Notes under the pieces: model-generated
The model's database searches: none
Told to the model about the DNA's origin: nothing
The model's input: only the letters and a program-made list of their open reading frames with translations
DNA from: Vibrio qingdaonensis
GTDB taxonomy: Bacteria > Pseudomonadota > Gammaproteobacteria > Enterobacterales > Vibrionaceae
Assembly: GCF_026191675.1 (NCBI RefSeq)
Contig: NZ_JAKRRY010000009.1
Location: forward strand, 1-64,000
DNA length: 64,000 nt
Direction of reading: 5' to 3'
Position numbers and translations under genes: made by a program
Part shown: positions 46,379 to 56,746 of the stretch, piece after piece
Position numbering within the stretch: the first letter of the stretch is position 1
Layout: each line of letters opens with the position of its first letter

Positions 46379-47965
46379 ATGAGTTCATCTGCCGCAATGA
46401 AACACAACAAACCAAAAAAGCCGATATTTACCCGTTTTTTAGACGGCGTTGAATATTTGGGGAATTTATTACCCCACCCAATCACACTTTTCGCTATATT
46501 CTGTGTCGCCATTTTAGTCATGTCTGGTATTGCCGGTTACTTTGACGTTGCGGTTGTCGACCCTCGCCCAGAAGGCGCACCTGGTCGTGCTGCTGATGGA
46601 ATGATCAAAGTTGTCAGCTTATTCAATGCTGAGGGCTTACAGCTTATCGTTACTAACCTTGTTAAGAACTTTACTGGCTTTGCTCCTTTAGGAACCGTGT
46701 TGGTTGCCATGCTTGGTGTTGCGATTGCTGAACACTCTGGCATGTTATCTGCTGCAATGCGTGGCCTAGTTATGGGCGCGTCTCAACGCATGGTGACTGT
46801 AACGGTAGTGTTTGCAGGCATTATCTCTAATACCGCTTCAGAGCTTGGCTATGTGGTTCTAATTCCACTGGCTGCGATGTTATTCCACTCTCTAGGGCGT
46901 CACCCTCTAGCCGGTCTAGCTGCTGCATTTGCCGGTGTGTCTGGTGGTTATTCTGCAAACCTATTAATTGGTACGGTGGATCCGTTGCTTTCAGGCATTA
47001 CTGAGACAGCAGCACAAATGATTGACCCAACCTACACCGTTGGCCCAGAGTCAAACTGGTACTTTATGTTTGTGTCTACCTTCTTTATCTCAATTACCGG
47101 TGCCTTTGTTACCGAGAAAATTGTTGAGCCGAAGCTAGGTAAATACAATGAAGAAGAAGCGGCGGAAGACTTATCTAATGACCGTATGGGTAAACTGTCT
47201 GACGTTGAAAAGAAAGGTCTAAAAATGGCCGGTATTGCGGTACTGATTGTGAGTGCTGTGATTGCTTCAACGATTGTTCCTGCTAACGGTGTACTTCGTT
47301 CTGCAACAGGAGAAGTGGCTGGTTCACCTTTCTTGAAGAGTATCGTTGCGTTTATCTTTGTTTTCTTTGCGATTCCAGGATTTGTCTACGGCAAAGTCAC
47401 GGGAACCATGAATAACGATCGTGACGTTATCAATGCCATGTCTAAATCGATGTCTTCAATGGGCATGTACATTGTATTGGTGTTCTTTGCAGCTCAGTTT
47501 GTCGCGTTCTTTAAGTGGACGAACTTTGGTCAGGTATTCGCGGTAGGCGGTGCTGATTTCTTACAAACCATTGGTTTGACGGGTCCTGCGTTGTTCTTTG
47601 CCTTCATCCTGATGTGTGGCTTTATCAACCTTATGATTGGTTCGGCATCTGCTCAGTGGGCGGTAACTGCACCGATCTTCGTTCCAATGTTAATGTTGGT
47701 TGGCTACGCGCCTGAGACGATTCAAGCGGCCTATCGTATTGGTGATTCGACGACGAATATCATCACACCAATGATGAGCTACTTCGGCCTTATCTTAGCG
47801 GTAGCGACACGCTACATGAAGAACCTTGGTATTGGTACTTTGATCGCCACGATGCTGCCGTACTCTATCTGCTTCTTAGTGGGCTGGAGTGTATTGTTCT
47901 ATATTTGGGTATTCGTATTTGGCTTGCCTGTTGGTCCTGGTGCCGCGACGTACTACACGCCTTAG
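46379..47965 (+). CDS. AbgT family transporter (second copy)
   Basis: This 528-residue membrane protein is of the same AbgT family as the gene at 31511, sharing GFAPLGTVLVAMLGVAIAE, AGVSGGYSANLLIGTVDPLL and GSASAQWAVTAPIFVPMLM. The ATG at 46379 is preferred because AGGAGGGG lies 5-12 bases upstream; the open frame extends 51 codons further but this extension has no such site. Substrates are unknown. The two paralogues differ in the N-terminus and the central loop. Confidence 0.92.
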   Translation: MSSSAAMKHNKPKKPIFTRFLDGVEYLGNLLPHPITLFAIFCVAILVMSGIAGYFDVAVVDPRPEGAPGRAADGMIKVVSLFNAEGLQLIVTNLVKNFTGFAPLGTVLVAMLGVAIAEHSGMLSAAMRGLVMGASQRMVTVTVVFAGIISNTASELGYVVLIPLAAMLFHSLGRHPLAGLAAAFAGVSGGYSANLLIGTVDPLLSGITETAAQMIDPTYTVGPESNWYFMFVSTFFISITGAFVTEKIVEPKLGKYNEEEAAEDLSNDRMGKLSDVEKKGLKMAGIAVLIVSAVIASTIVPANGVLRSATGEVAGSPFLKSIVAFIFVFFAIPGFVYGKVTGTMNNDRDVINAMSKSMSSMGMYIVLVFFAAQFVAFFKWTNFGQVFAVGGADFLQTIGLTGPALFFAFILMCGFINLMIGSASAQWAVTAPIFVPMLMLVGYAPETIQAAYRIGDSTTNIITPMMSYFGLILAVATRYMKNLGIGTLIATMLPYSICFLVGWSVLFYIWVFVFGLPVGPGAATYYTP

Positions 47966-47997
47966 TTAATGGTAGGTGGTACAGCGTTATCAAAATA

Positions 47998-48027
47998 AAA
48001 ATGCTCCCAATTGGGAGCATTTTTTTG
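47998..48027 (+). terminator. Terminator after the second AbgT gene
   Basis: AAAATGCTCCCAATTGGGAG is the first part of a perfect palindrome completed by CATTTT and a T-run, 30 bases after the stop. It lies between convergent genes and may serve both. Confidence 0.92.
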
Positions 48028-48037
48028 TTGAAGGGTG

Positions 48038-48421
48038 TTATTTTAGTTTTTCTAAATCGGCTTCAATCTCTGCAATTTTACCAGAGACGACTTTTTCTAA
48101 GTGACGAAGATCAGATAGGATTTTTTGTTTCACATCGACTTCTGCTACCTCAACGGGCTTAGTGATTTTGTTTAGCTCATCAATGACTAAGGTTAAGTTT
48201 CGGTTGATCTCTGTGACTTCTTTGTAGCTTTGGCTGCTGCTATTTACCCGGACGTTCTTAACTTGCCTTGGGTATTTGAACTTAACACTCTTAGCAAACA
48301 GTTCGCCTTTCTGTTTACGAAAATATATTTTTAACACATCCTTGTGCGCTTCTTGTCGAATTGAGTAACGCTCAATCTGTTTAGGTTCATGAATGCCTAA
48401 ACTCGTGAGGTTTGGATACAT
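48038..48421 (-). CDS. DUF3461 family protein
   Basis: This 127-residue soluble protein begins [20 protein letters not shown] and ends in a coiled-coil stretch ([20 protein letters not shown]). It is the DUF3461 (UPF0325/YaeH) type, with no known function. In E. coli, yaeH also lies near glnD-map-rpsB. An AGAGG sequence lies just before its ATG. Confidence 0.9.
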   Translation of the reverse strand: MYPNLTSLGIHEPKQIERYSIRQEAHKDVLKIYFRKQKGELFAKSVKFKYPRQVKNVRVNSSSQSYKEVTEINRNLTLVIDELNKITKPVEVAEVDVKQKILSDLRHLEKVVSGKIAEIEADLEKLK

Positions 48422-48552
48422 AGTTTACCTCTTTCATTGTGTGTTCTAAGTACAAATGTAGCAGTCTATTGGTGTGGTAGATAGTTGATAAGTTGAACGA
48501 TTAAGAAGAAATGTGGGGGAGATCGCTTAATATTCATTCTGGATAAGTAGGG

Positions 48553-48584
48553 AAAGCTAGGTTCATAATAGAACCTAGCTTTTT
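48553..48584. terminator. Hairpin between glnD end and DUF3461 gene
   Basis: AAAGCTAGGTTC/GAACCTAGCTTT form a 12-bp stem with a 6-base loop, about 20 bases beyond the glnD stop. The T-run is better on the plus strand; on the minus strand only three T follow. Confidence 0.6.
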
Positions 48585-48602
48585 AGATTGGAAATTTTGC
48601 CA

Positions 48603-51227
48603 TTAGGCCGATATTTGTTCTGAAATGGTGTCGTGCAGTTTCTGTTTCAATGCTTCTTCTTCCTCTTCAGAAAGGCGTCCTCCACTGGCGCTGGTTAAAA
48701 TGAATAGATCTTCCGCCCGCTCACCAATGGTCGTGATTTTGGCGGCATGGAGGCTTACATCACACTGCGCGAACGTAGCACCAACCTTAGCAAGTAAGCC
48801 AGGTGCATCGAGTGCGACGAGTTCCATCAATGTGCGCTTCTTACTTTTCGTTGGTAGAAAGTCCACTTTGGTTTTTACGTTGAAATGTTTTAAGTTTCGC
48901 GGTGCACGGCGCGCTTTTATTTTGGTTGGCTTGCCACTTTCAAGTACTCGTATTAAATGCTTAATGACAGCAGAGTGACGAGTGGTATCGATTTTTTTAC
49001 TGTGATGATCGAGTACCATAAACGTATCGAGAACATAACCGTCTTTACTGGTCATGATTTGTGCGTCGTGGACATTAAAATTACGTCGATCGAGCTCAGC
49101 GACCACTGTCGCAAATAGAGCGGGTTGGTCTTTGCTGTAAACAAAAACTTCAGTGCCGCCCCGTGTGGCCTTTTTACTCATCAACACCAGCGGTTTAGAT
49201 TGGTCTTCGGAGTTTAAAATATGCTCACAATGCCAGGCGATTTGTTTGTGAGTATGGCGTAGGAAGTAATCCGCTTTAAATCGTTGCCACAAGACTTCAA
49301 TCTCACGGGCAGCAAAGCCTTGCTTTCTTAGTAATGCAGAGGCGAGTTGTTGGTTGTGGCGAATACGGTCTCGAACATCAACGGGGTTTTCAAGCCCTCG
49401 TCTTAATACGCGTTGGGTGGAGTGAAATAACTCAGCGAGGAGCGTTCGTTTCCAACTGTTCCAGAGTTCAGGGTTAGTGGCGCAAATGTCGGCCACGGTG
49501 AGGCAGACCAAGTATTCCAAATATTCTTCATCACGTACTTTTTTAGCAAATTCAATGATCACGTCTGGATCGTAAATATCGCGTCTTTGCGCGGTGACTG
49601 ACATTAATAGGTGACTTTGCACCAGCCATGAGACTAACTTGGCTTCAGGTTTTGACAGCCCATGTTCAATGCAAAACTCGAATGCTTCAACCGCGCCAAT
49701 TTCAGAGTGATCCCCACCGCGACCCTTACCGATATCATGAAAAATAGCCGCGAGGATCAGCAGTTCTTTCTTTTGCATTCTTGGATAGACTTCGCAGCAG
49801 ATAGGGTGCTTAGAATAATTTTCTTCCAAACTAAAGGTGTGAATGTGGTTGAGCAATCGGATACTGTGCTCATCGACAGTATAAACATGGAACAGGTCGA
49901 ATTGCATCTGGCCAACAATTTGGCTCCACTGTGGCAGATAGGCCGCTAACACCCCTAACTTATGCATCAACCGGAAAGCTCGGTGGAGGGCGTTGGGGTG
50001 ACGGACAAGATCCATAAACTTGTCTCGCGCCGCGGGAATTTCATGTAGAAACTTATTTAACCGACGACGAGCAGTACGCAGCTGTCGCAGCGTAGCTGGG
50101 CTAACGCCTTCGATGCTTGAATCGTTGGCAATGTGGATAAACATATCCAAGATGGTTTCTGGACGCGCTTGGAACAGAGCGGGTTTCCTCGCTTCAATAA
50201 GGTGTCCCCGACGCTGAAAGTCACTATCGAGGACTTCAGCGGCAACAATTTGTCCTTTGTTGATGATGGCTTGGTCGAATAGTTTTAGTAGCATTTTATT
50301 GAGTTCAGCGACACGTCTTAGCGTGCGATAGAACTCCTTCATCATCATTTCTACGGCAATGTTGCCTTCACCGACAAAGCCAAGGCTTTCTGCAACTTGG
50401 GCCTGATGACCAAAGGTGAGTCGATTGTCATAGCGTCTGAGTTCGATATGTAGGGCAAAGCGCACGCGCCATAAGAAATTTTGACATTCGACCAACTCGC
50501 GATATTCCGCATCAGTGAGAAAGCCAAAACGGCTCATTTCAAATAAAGACGTGGCACCAAAGTGGCGACGAGCTACCCAACTTAGAGTATGGATGTCCCT
50601 CAGACCGCCTGGTGTAGATTTGATATCGGGTTCTAAATTGTAAGTGGTATCGTGATACTTAGAGTGACGGGTTTTTTGTTCGTTTATTTTTGCTCGATAG
50701 AAGTCTTCTGATGTCCAAAAAGTGTCGGAATCCACGACGTTTTTCAGTTGTGAAAACGTGTCCTCACTGCCGCATAGCAATCGTGCTTCTTGCAGGTTAG
50801 TGGCGACCGTAAGGTCAGATTGTCCTATTTCAACGCATTCTGCGACTGTTCGAACGGCATGACCCACTTCTAAGCGAAGATCCCATAACAAGGTGATGAA
50901 TTCACTGACGGTTGTTTCTAGCGCGGGTGTGAGCTTATTACGCGAGACAAATAGAATATCGATGTCGGAAAGTGGATGAAGTTCACCTCTACCATAACCG
51001 CCAACAGCGACCAATGCGAGGTTGGTCTGATTATTAAGACCACTATGCTGCCAAAGTCGGTTGAGCAGCAAGTCGATATAGTCTGAACGACCAAGAATCA
51101 AATCGGCAATAGGGTGGTGATTTAAGAACTCGTGCTTTTGATGGTCGGAAAAGGTATCCAGCTGGGCTTTGAGTTCTTCCACGGTCAGTTGTTCATCACT
51201 GAGCGTTGTGGGGGTCTGAAAAGTCAT
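48603..51227 (-). CDS. glnD: Bifunctional uridylyltransferase/uridylyl-removing enzyme
   Basis: GlnD adds UMP to PII proteins when nitrogen is short and removes it when glutamine is high. The 874-residue protein has a nucleotidyltransferase domain (GGYGRGE at 76-82, DID at 88-90), an HD hydrolase domain with HDIGKGRGGDHSEIG and two C-terminal ACT domains that sense glutamine. The ATG at 51227 gives the normal family length; the longer TTG reading is unlikely. It lies downstream of map, as in E. coli. Confidence 0.97.
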   Translation of the reverse strand: MTFQTPTTLSDEQLTVEELKAQLDTFSDHQKHEFLNHHPIADLILGRSDYIDLLLNRLWQHSGLNNQTNLALVAVGGYGRGELHPLSDIDILFVSRNKLTPALETTVSEFITLLWDLRLEVGHAVRTVAECVEIGQSDLTVATNLQEARLLCGSEDTFSQLKNVVDSDTFWTSEDFYRAKINEQKTRHSKYHDTTYNLEPDIKSTPGGLRDIHTLSWVARRHFGATSLFEMSRFGFLTDAEYRELVECQNFLWRVRFALHIELRRYDNRLTFGHQAQVAESLGFVGEGNIAVEMMMKEFYRTLRRVAELNKMLLKLFDQAIINKGQIVAAEVLDSDFQRRGHLIEARKPALFQARPETILDMFIHIANDSSIEGVSPATLRQLRTARRRLNKFLHEIPAARDKFMDLVRHPNALHRAFRLMHKLGVLAAYLPQWSQIVGQMQFDLFHVYTVDEHSIRLLNHIHTFSLEENYSKHPICCEVYPRMQKKELLILAAIFHDIGKGRGGDHSEIGAVEAFEFCIEHGLSKPEAKLVSWLVQSHLLMSVTAQRRDIYDPDVIIEFAKKVRDEEYLEYLVCLTVADICATNPELWNSWKRTLLAELFHSTQRVLRRGLENPVDVRDRIRHNQQLASALLRKQGFAAREIEVLWQRFKADYFLRHTHKQIAWHCEHILNSEDQSKPLVLMSKKATRGGTEVFVYSKDQPALFATVVAELDRRNFNVHDAQIMTSKDGYVLDTFMVLDHHSKKIDTTRHSAVIKHLIRVLESGKPTKIKARRAPRNLKHFNVKTKVDFLPTKSKKRTLMELVALDAPGLLAKVGATFAQCDVSLHAAKITTIGERAEDLFILTSASGGRLSEEEEEALKQKLHDTISEQISA

Positions 51228-51293
51228 AAAAGGCGCAATCCGTGCAAGCAAAAAGAAAATCTAACTACGGTTATACCAAAATGGTGAAGATAA

Positions 51294-51325
51294 AAAAATA
51301 TCCTCACATTGTGAGGATATTTTTA
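51294..51325. terminator. Terminator between map and glnD
   Basis: AAAAATATCCTCAC and GTGAGGATATTTTT form a long palindrome with A/T-runs at both ends, 22 bases beyond the map stop. It lies 67 bases before glnD, so glnD probably has its own promoter or depends on readthrough. Confidence 0.8.
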
Positions 51326-51346
51326 AAAGACGAAATAACGGAGCAA

Positions 51347-52225
51347 TTAAGCGTTGTTCATATGGCGAGGAATGGTTTCCTCAGCTCGTAATGTGAGGAC
51401 TTCACAGCCTGTTTTAGTCACAACAATAGTATGTTCCCATTGCGCTGAGTTTTTACCATCACCGGTATAAACAGTCCAGTCATCATCGGCGTCGATGCTA
51501 CAACCAAATTTACCTGCATTAATCATTGGCTCGATGGTAAACACCATGCCTTCTTTTAGCACGCGGCGGTCGGCATTTTTATAGTGAACAACTTGAGGTT
51601 CTTCATGAAACTCAGAACCAATACCGTGGCCACAAAAATCTTTTACGATTGAGAATTTTGCGCGAGGGTTGTTTTTATTATTGGTCTTAATGTACTTCTC
51701 GATCTCTGTACCGATAGCGCCAACGGTTGAGCCAGGCTTGACGGTTTTCATGCCTAAATACAGTGCTTCTTGAGCCACCATGCATAGGCGTTTATCTGCT
51801 GGAGAAACATCCCCAATTAAGAACATTTTTGATGTGTCGCCGTGATAGCCTTCAGGTCGAGTATCGAGCGAGGCATTATCATCATTTGGGATGATGACGG
51901 TGACATCAACGTTGACGATATCGCCGCTCTTGAGTACCGCTGGTTTTGTCTTGCCAGTGGTCCCCATTTCATCGTTTTCAGCAGGGATGCCATGGCAAAC
52001 AATATGGTTGATGGAAGTACAGATAGACTTTGGATAACCATGATAATCGAGAGGCGCTGAGTATGCGCCGTTTTTGCGCGTGTAGTCAGCACAAATTCTA
52101 TCAAGTTCCTCGGTAGTCGCGCCCTCTTTGACGTGGGGCTCGATCATTTCCAAAAGCTCGGCCGCAAGTTTACCTGCGATACGCATTCTTTCGATTTCAG
52201 CTTCAGTTTTGATTTTGATAGACAT
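51347..52225 (-). CDS. map: Type I methionine aminopeptidase
   Basis: Map removes the N-terminal Met from new proteins. This 292-residue enzyme has the pita-bread fold and the metal ligands of the family, seen in NVDVTVI, GHGIGSEFHEEPQVVHY and FTIEPMI. It is about 28 residues longer than E. coli Map (264). The extra length is mainly in the MGTTGKTKPAVLK and IPNDDNASLDTRPEG regions. Convergence with nothing and divergence from rpsB match E. coli. Confidence 0.96.
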   Translation of the reverse strand: MSIKIKTEAEIERMRIAGKLAAELLEMIEPHVKEGATTEELDRICADYTRKNGAYSAPLDYHGYPKSICTSINHIVCHGIPAENDEMGTTGKTKPAVLKSGDIVNVDVTVIIPNDDNASLDTRPEGYHGDTSKMFLIGDVSPADKRLCMVAQEALYLGMKTVKPGSTVGAIGTEIEKYIKTNNKNNPRAKFSIVKDFCGHGIGSEFHEEPQVVHYKNADRRVLKEGMVFTIEPMINAGKFGCSIDADDDWTVYTGDGKNSAQWEHTIVVTKTGCEVLTLRAEETIPRHMNNA

Positions 52226-52510
52226 TTGTGTTCTCTACTCTCTAATTTGACGCGTTATTCTAACAACGACGAGATTAAGCGCAACAAGAATAAAACTCGT
52301 TTCTAAGATTGTTGCTGTGATAATGGTAGTTCGGTTTGGTCATTTATGTCGTTAGAGCGTGGTTTGAATTTGCTCAATTATTGTGATTTTTCTGGTATTG
52401 AGGTGGCAAAATATGGTATAAAGCGCGCCAGAATATAGAGTCAGTTTCTCCCTTGCGGCGAACTGCCTTTGTTTTCTCATTAACTTTAATTTAAATCACA
52501 CACATTTCGT

Positions 52511-52597
52511 CACATGTTCCGGGGTGCTTGAGTAATCATTCATACCAAGTCGGATTCATGGGAAATGTGGAGGCCTAACCCCATAGAGGATTTTAAA
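52511..52597 (+). ncRNA. Structured rpsB leader (t44-like, S2 autoregulation)
   Basis: CACATGTTCC (52511-52520) can pair with GGAAATGTG (52561-52569), and GGGGT (52521-52525) can pair with ACCCC (52578-52582), forming a pseudoknot-like fold just before the ribosome binding site. This is the arrangement of the gammaproteobacterial rpsB leader (t44 RNA), through which protein S2 represses rpsB-tsf. Confidence 0.7.
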
Positions 52598-53332
52598 ATG
52601 GCAACTGTATCAATGCGCGATATGCTTAAAGCTGGTGTTCACTTCGGTCACCAAACTCGTTACTGGAACCCAAAAATGAAGCCATTCATCTTTGGTGCTC
52701 GTAACAAAGTTCATATCATCAACCTAGAAAAAACTGTACCTATGTTCAACGATGCACTAGCTGAGCTAGCTAAAATCGGCGAGAAAAAAGGTAAAGTTCT
52801 TTTTGTTGGTACTAAGCGCGCTGCGTCTGAAGCTGTTAAAGAAGCTGCAATCAACAGCAACCAGTACTACGTGAACAACCGTTGGTTGGGCGGCATGCTA
52901 ACGAACTACAAAACAGTTCGTCAGTCTATCAAGCGTCTAAAAGAATACGAAGCGCAAGCTCAAGACGGTACTTTCGAGAAAATCACTAAGAAAGAAGCTC
53001 TAATGCGTACTCGCGAAATGGAGAAGCTAGAGAAGTCTCTTGGTGGTATCAAGAACATGGGCGGTCTTCCTGACGCACTATTCGTAATCGACGCTGATCA
53101 CGAGCACATCGCTGTTAAAGAAGCAAACAACCTAGGTATCCCAGTTTACGCTGTAGTTGATACTAACTCTAACCCAGACGGCGTTGACTTCATCATTCCT
53201 GGTAATGACGATGCAATCCGTGCAGTACAGCTTTACCTAAACGCTGCTGCAGACTCGGTTAAAGAAGGTCGTAACAAAGATGTTGCTGCTGTAGCTGCTG
53301 AGAAAGACGGTTTCGTAGAAGAAGCTGAATAA
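52598..53332 (+). CDS. rpsB: Small ribosomal subunit protein S2
   Basis: S2 binds late to the 30S subunit between head and body and helps bring in S1. The 244-residue protein begins [20 protein letters not shown] and has the family motifs [13 protein letters not shown] and [12 protein letters not shown]. The ATG at 52598 follows AGAGGA; the longer reading from 52565 runs through the structured leader and is unlikely. An attenuator-like hairpin lies between it and tsf. Confidence 0.99.
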   Translation: MATVSMRDMLKAGVHFGHQTRYWNPKMKPFIFGARNKVHIINLEKTVPMFNDALAELAKIGEKKGKVLFVGTKRAASEAVKEAAINSNQYYVNNRWLGGMLTNYKTVRQSIKRLKEYEAQAQDGTFEKITKKEALMRTREMEKLEKSLGGIKNMGGLPDALFVIDADHEHIAVKEANNLGIPVYAVVDTNSNPDGVDFIIPGNDDAIRAVQLYLNAAADSVKEGRNKDVAAVAAEKDGFVEEAE

Positions 53333-53400
53333 TAGCGACTATAAGTCACACTTAGTTTTGGGCAACGTCTAGTTTTCATATAAACTAAGTTATAGTTAGC

Positions 53401-53431
53401 ATCAGGGGCCCAATGAGAGCCCCTGATTTTT
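53401..53431 (+). terminator. Attenuator-like terminator between rpsB and tsf
   Basis: ATCAGGGGC/GCCCCTGAT form a 9-bp stem followed by five T, 69 bases after the rpsB stop. As in E. coli, it probably lowers tsf expression relative to rpsB. Confidence 0.8.
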
Positions 53432-53462
53432 ACCTTGTGTAGAATCAACTGAGGATTTAAGA

Positions 53463-54308
53463 ATGGCAACTGTTACTGCTGCTCTTGTAAAAGAACTTCG
53501 CGAGCGCACAGCCGCTGGCATGATGGAATGTAAAAAAGCGCTTGTTGAAGCAAATGCTGATATCGAATTAGCAATTGAAAACATGCGTAAAAGTGGTGCG
53601 GCTAAAGCGGCTAAAAAAGCAGGCAACGTAGCTGCTGAAGGCACAATTATCATTAAAGAAGATGCTGGCGTTGCTGCTCTTGTTGAAGTGAACTGCCAAA
53701 CTGACTTCGTAGCAAAAGATGCAAGCTTCCTTGCATTCGCTAACGAAGTAGCTGACGCTGCTCTAGCTGAGAAACTAGACGCTGCTGCTCTTCAAGCTAA
53801 ATTTGAAGATGCACGTATTGCTCTAGTAACTAAAATCGGTGAGAACATCAGCATCCGTCGCGTTGCATTCATCGAAGGCACAAACGTTGGTTCTTACCGC
53901 CACGGCGACCGTATCGGTGTTGTTGTAGCTGGTGAAGCTGACGCAGAAACGATCAAGCACGTTGCTATGCACGTTGCAGCATCTAAGCCTGAGTTCGTAA
54001 ACCCTTCTGACGTACCTGCAGATGTAGTTGCTAAAGAGCAAGCGGTTCAAGTTGAAATCGCAATGAACGAAGGCAAACCACAAGAGATCGCTGAGAAAAT
54101 GGTTATCGGCCGTATGAAGAAATTCACGGGCGAAATCTCTCTAACAGGTCAAGCTTTCATCATGGAACCTAAGAAAACTGTTGGCGAAATCTTGAAAGAG
54201 AAAGGCGCTACAGTAACTAACTTCGTACGTCTAGAAGTTGGTGAAGGTATCGAGAAAGCAGCTGAAATGAGCTTCGCTGACGAAGTAGCTGCGGTACAGA
54301 AAGGTTAA
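53463..54308 (+). CDS. tsf: Elongation factor Ts
   Basis: EF-Ts recycles EF-Tu by exchanging GDP for GTP. The 281-residue protein has the N-terminal UBA-like domain ([20 protein letters not shown]) and the signature [12 protein letters not shown] where Asp-Phe contact EF-Tu. The length matches E. coli (283). GAGG lies upstream of the ATG. It shares the rpsB promoter through the attenuator. Confidence 0.99.
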   Translation: MATVTAALVKELRERTAAGMMECKKALVEANADIELAIENMRKSGAAKAAKKAGNVAAEGTIIIKEDAGVAALVEVNCQTDFVAKDASFLAFANEVADAALAEKLDAAALQAKFEDARIALVTKIGENISIRRVAFIEGTNVGSYRHGDRIGVVVAGEADAETIKHVAMHVAASKPEFVNPSDVPADVVAKEQAVQVEIAMNEGKPQEIAEKMVIGRMKKFTGEISLTGQAFIMEPKKTVGEILKEKGATVTNFVRLEVGEGIEKAAEMSFADEVAAVQKG

Positions 54309-54330
54309 TCCTTTTTTGTCTCGTTGAATT

Positions 54331-54360
54331 AAAGACCGTAGCCAAGGCTACGGTCTTTTT
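54331..54360 (+). terminator. Terminator after tsf
   Basis: AAAGACCGTAGCC/GGCTACGGTCTTT form a 13-bp stem with a 2-base loop and a T-run, 22 bases after the tsf stop. Confidence 0.93.
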
Positions 54361-54509
54361 GCGAGTAGACTAGGTGGTAATTTTTTAACCGTCATGAATT
54401 GAGATTTGCTTAGCGAGCATCGGCATTGTTACCTGCCTTGAGTGCTATATTATTTATGAATCTTAATCCATGACCGTTAATCGACAACTCTCTTTGGAAG
54501 GTGAACTCC

Positions 54510-55241
54510 ATGACAACGAACCCAAAACCAGCGTATCAGCGCATTCTGTTAAAACTTAGTGGTGAAGCGCTGCAAGGCGAAGAAGGCTTTGGTATTGACC
54601 CATCAATCTTAGAGCGTATGGCTCAAGAAGTGAAAGAACTGGTGGAACTGGGCGTTCAAGTTGGTGTTGTCATCGGTGGTGGCAACCTTTTCCGTGGTGC
54701 TGGTCTTGCTGAAGCGGGTATGAACCGTGTAGTGGGCGACCATATGGGAATGTTGGCGACGGTAATGAACGGTTTAGCAATGCGTGATGCGTTGCACCGT
54801 GCTTACGTGAATGCGCGTGTGATGTCTGCAATCCCTCTTAAGGGTGTGTGTGATGATTACAACTGGGCGGACGCTATCCGTGAATTAAGACAGGGCCGTG
54901 TTGTTATTTTCTCAGCAGGTACGGGTAACCCGTTCTTTACTACTGATTCAGCTGCCTGTTTACGTGGTATTGAAATTGAAGCGGACGTTGTGCTTAAAGC
55001 AACAAAAGTAGATGGCGTATTCAGTGCTGACCCTGTCTCTAACCCAGACGCTGAATTATATGATAAGCTTGCCTACAATACTGTTCTAGATAAAGAACTT
55101 AAGGTTATGGACTTAGCCGCGTTTACTCTGGCTCGTGATCATAAAATGCCAATTCGTGTTTTCAACATGAATAAGCCAGGTGCACTTCGTCGAGTTGTGA
55201 TGGGTGAAACGGAAGGCACACTTATCAGTGACGAAGAATAA
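54510..55241 (+). CDS. pyrH: Uridylate kinase
   Basis: PyrH phosphorylates UMP to UDP and is regulated by GTP and UTP. The 243-residue protein belongs to the amino acid kinase fold, with [32 protein letters not shown] and [20 protein letters not shown]. The ATG at 54510 has GGAAGG 8 bases upstream; the GTG at 54501 overlaps that site. frr follows after 84 bases. Confidence 0.98.
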   Translation: MTTNPKPAYQRILLKLSGEALQGEEGFGIDPSILERMAQEVKELVELGVQVGVVIGGGNLFRGAGLAEAGMNRVVGDHMGMLATVMNGLAMRDALHRAYVNARVMSAIPLKGVCDDYNWADAIRELRQGRVVIFSAGTGNPFFTTDSAACLRGIEIEADVVLKATKVDGVFSADPVSNPDAELYDKLAYNTVLDKELKVMDLAAFTLARDHKMPIRVFNMNKPGALRRVVMGETEGTLISDEE

Positions 55242-55278
55242 GAGTAAACTCTGTCACTAGGATTTATCGAAAGAAACA

Positions 55279-55304
55279 ACCTAAATGCGTACACGCATTT
55301 AGGT
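55279..55304 (+). repeat. Perfect 12-bp inverted repeat between pyrH and frr
   Basis: ACCTAAATGCGT and ACGCATTTAGGT enclose 2 bases. There is no T-run, so this may be an mRNA-stability hairpin rather than a terminator. Confidence 0.7.
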
Positions 55305-55325
55305 GCACATTATTAAGGTGATATT

Positions 55326-55883
55326 GTGATTAACGAAATTAAGCAAGACGCTCAAGAGCGTATGGAAAAAAGTGTTGAAGCACTAAAAAACAATCTATCA
55401 AAAATTCGCACAGGTCGTGCACATCCAAGTCTACTTCAGGGTCTTTCTGTTGAATACTATGGCGCGCCGACTCCGTTGAATCAGGTTGCTAACGTTATCG
55501 CTGAAGATGCACGCACTCTTGCTATTACAGTATTTGATAAAGAGCTGACGCAAAAAGTTGAAAAAGCAATCCTAATGTCCGATTTAGGCTTGAACCCTAT
55601 GTCAGCAGGTACGGTTATTCGTGTACCACTACCACCGTTGACAGAAGAGCGTCGTAAGGACCTTGTTAAGATTGTTCGTGGCGAAGCTGAGGGTGGTCGA
55701 GTGGCGATCCGTAATATCCGTCGTGATGCAAATGGTGATCTTAAAGCACTATTAAAAGACAAAGAAATCTCTGAAGACGAAGATCGTAAAGCGCAAGATG
55801 AGATTCAAAAGCTGACTGACATTGCTGTAAAAAATGTAGATGATACATTAGCAGCAAAAGAAAAAGAGTTAATGGAAGTTTAA
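55326..55883 (+). CDS. frr: Ribosome recycling factor
   Basis: RRF splits post-termination ribosomes with EF-G. The 185-residue protein has the expected three-helix bundle, with [20 protein letters not shown] and VRIPLP-type [19 protein letters not shown]. The start is a GTG (reads as [13 protein letters not shown]) with AAGGTGA 5 bases upstream. The length equals the E. coli protein. Confidence 0.98.
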   Translation: MINEIKQDAQERMEKSVEALKNNLSKIRTGRAHPSLLQGLSVEYYGAPTPLNQVANVIAEDARTLAITVFDKELTQKVEKAILMSDLGLNPMSAGTVIRVPLPPLTEERRKDLVKIVRGEAEGGRVAIRNIRRDANGDLKALLKDKEISEDEDRKAQDEIQKLTDIAVKNVDDTLAAKEKELMEV

Positions 55884-55905
55884 TTCTTAACCACTTGCAC
55901 CTGTG

Positions 55906-55938
55906 AAAAACGCTGTGCTGACAGCCCAGCGTTTTTTT
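55906..55938 (+). terminator. Terminator after frr
   Basis: AAAAACGCTGTGCTG and CAGCCCAGCGTTTTT form a stem with one mismatch and a long T-run, about 25 bases after the frr stop. Confidence 0.85.
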
Positions 55939-55978
55939 ATGCTACTCTGTTTGTCCCAAATTATTACTAAACTCTTTT

Positions 55979-56734
55979 ATGCAGAACTCAGAAGTCTTCA
56001 ATGATTCCCTTCCTCAACACATTGCTATCATCATGGATGGAAATGGACGTTGGGCTAAATCTAAGGGAAAACCTCGTGTATTTGGACATAAGAAAGGTGT
56101 TTCTGCGGTTAGAAAAACCATTTCGGCAGCCGCTAAGCTAGAGATTAAAGCGATCACTCTTTTTGCGTTCAGTAGCGAAAACTGGCGACGACCTGAAGAA
56201 GAGGTGGGGCTACTAATGGAACTGTTTATTACAGTTTTATCTAGTGAAATCAAAAAACTGCATAAGAATAATCTACGACTTCGTATTATTGGTGATATCA
56301 CCCGTTTCAATGACCGACTACAGCGTAAAATTGCAGATGCGGAAGCGTTGACTGAAAACAATACCGGTATGGTCATTAATATTGCTGCAAATTATGGCGG
56401 TAAATGGGATATCACTGAGGCGTTGAAAAACGTTGCTGCTCGAGTAGAGCGTGGTGAGCTAAAAGCAGCCGATATCACGGAAGATATGATATCCGAACAT
56501 GTCACAATGTCGGATTTACCGGATGTTGATTTACTTATCCGCACCAGTGGTGAATGCCGTATTAGTAACTTCATGCTTTGGCAAATGGCGTATGCAGAAA
56601 TGTATTTTACTGAACAATTTTGGCCTGAGTTCAATGAAGACAGCTTAGTGGAAGCTATCACTTGGTTTGTGAATCGCGAACGGCGTTTTGGTTGTACCGG
56701 AGAGCAAGTCAAAGCGTTAATGGAAGCCAATTAA
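55979..56734 (+). CDS. uppS: Undecaprenyl diphosphate synthase
   Basis: UppS (IspU) makes the C55 lipid carrier for cell-wall and O-antigen synthesis by cis-prenyl condensation. The 251-residue protein has the catalytic [20 protein letters not shown] (with the essential Asp), [11 protein letters not shown], and the C-terminal [20 protein letters not shown], where the E. coli protein has GE.RISNF. It starts the run uppS-cdsA-ispC-rseP-bamA-skp-lpxD. Confidence 0.97.
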   Translation: MQNSEVFNDSLPQHIAIIMDGNGRWAKSKGKPRVFGHKKGVSAVRKTISAAAKLEIKAITLFAFSSENWRRPEEEVGLLMELFITVLSSEIKKLHKNNLRLRIIGDITRFNDRLQRKIADAEALTENNTGMVINIAANYGGKWDITEALKNVAARVERGELKAADITEDMISEHVTMSDLPDVDLLIRTSGECRISNFMLWQMAYAEMYFTEQFWPEFNEDSLVEAITWFVNRERRFGCTGEQVKALMEAN

Positions 56735-56746
56735 GGACGATTTAGT

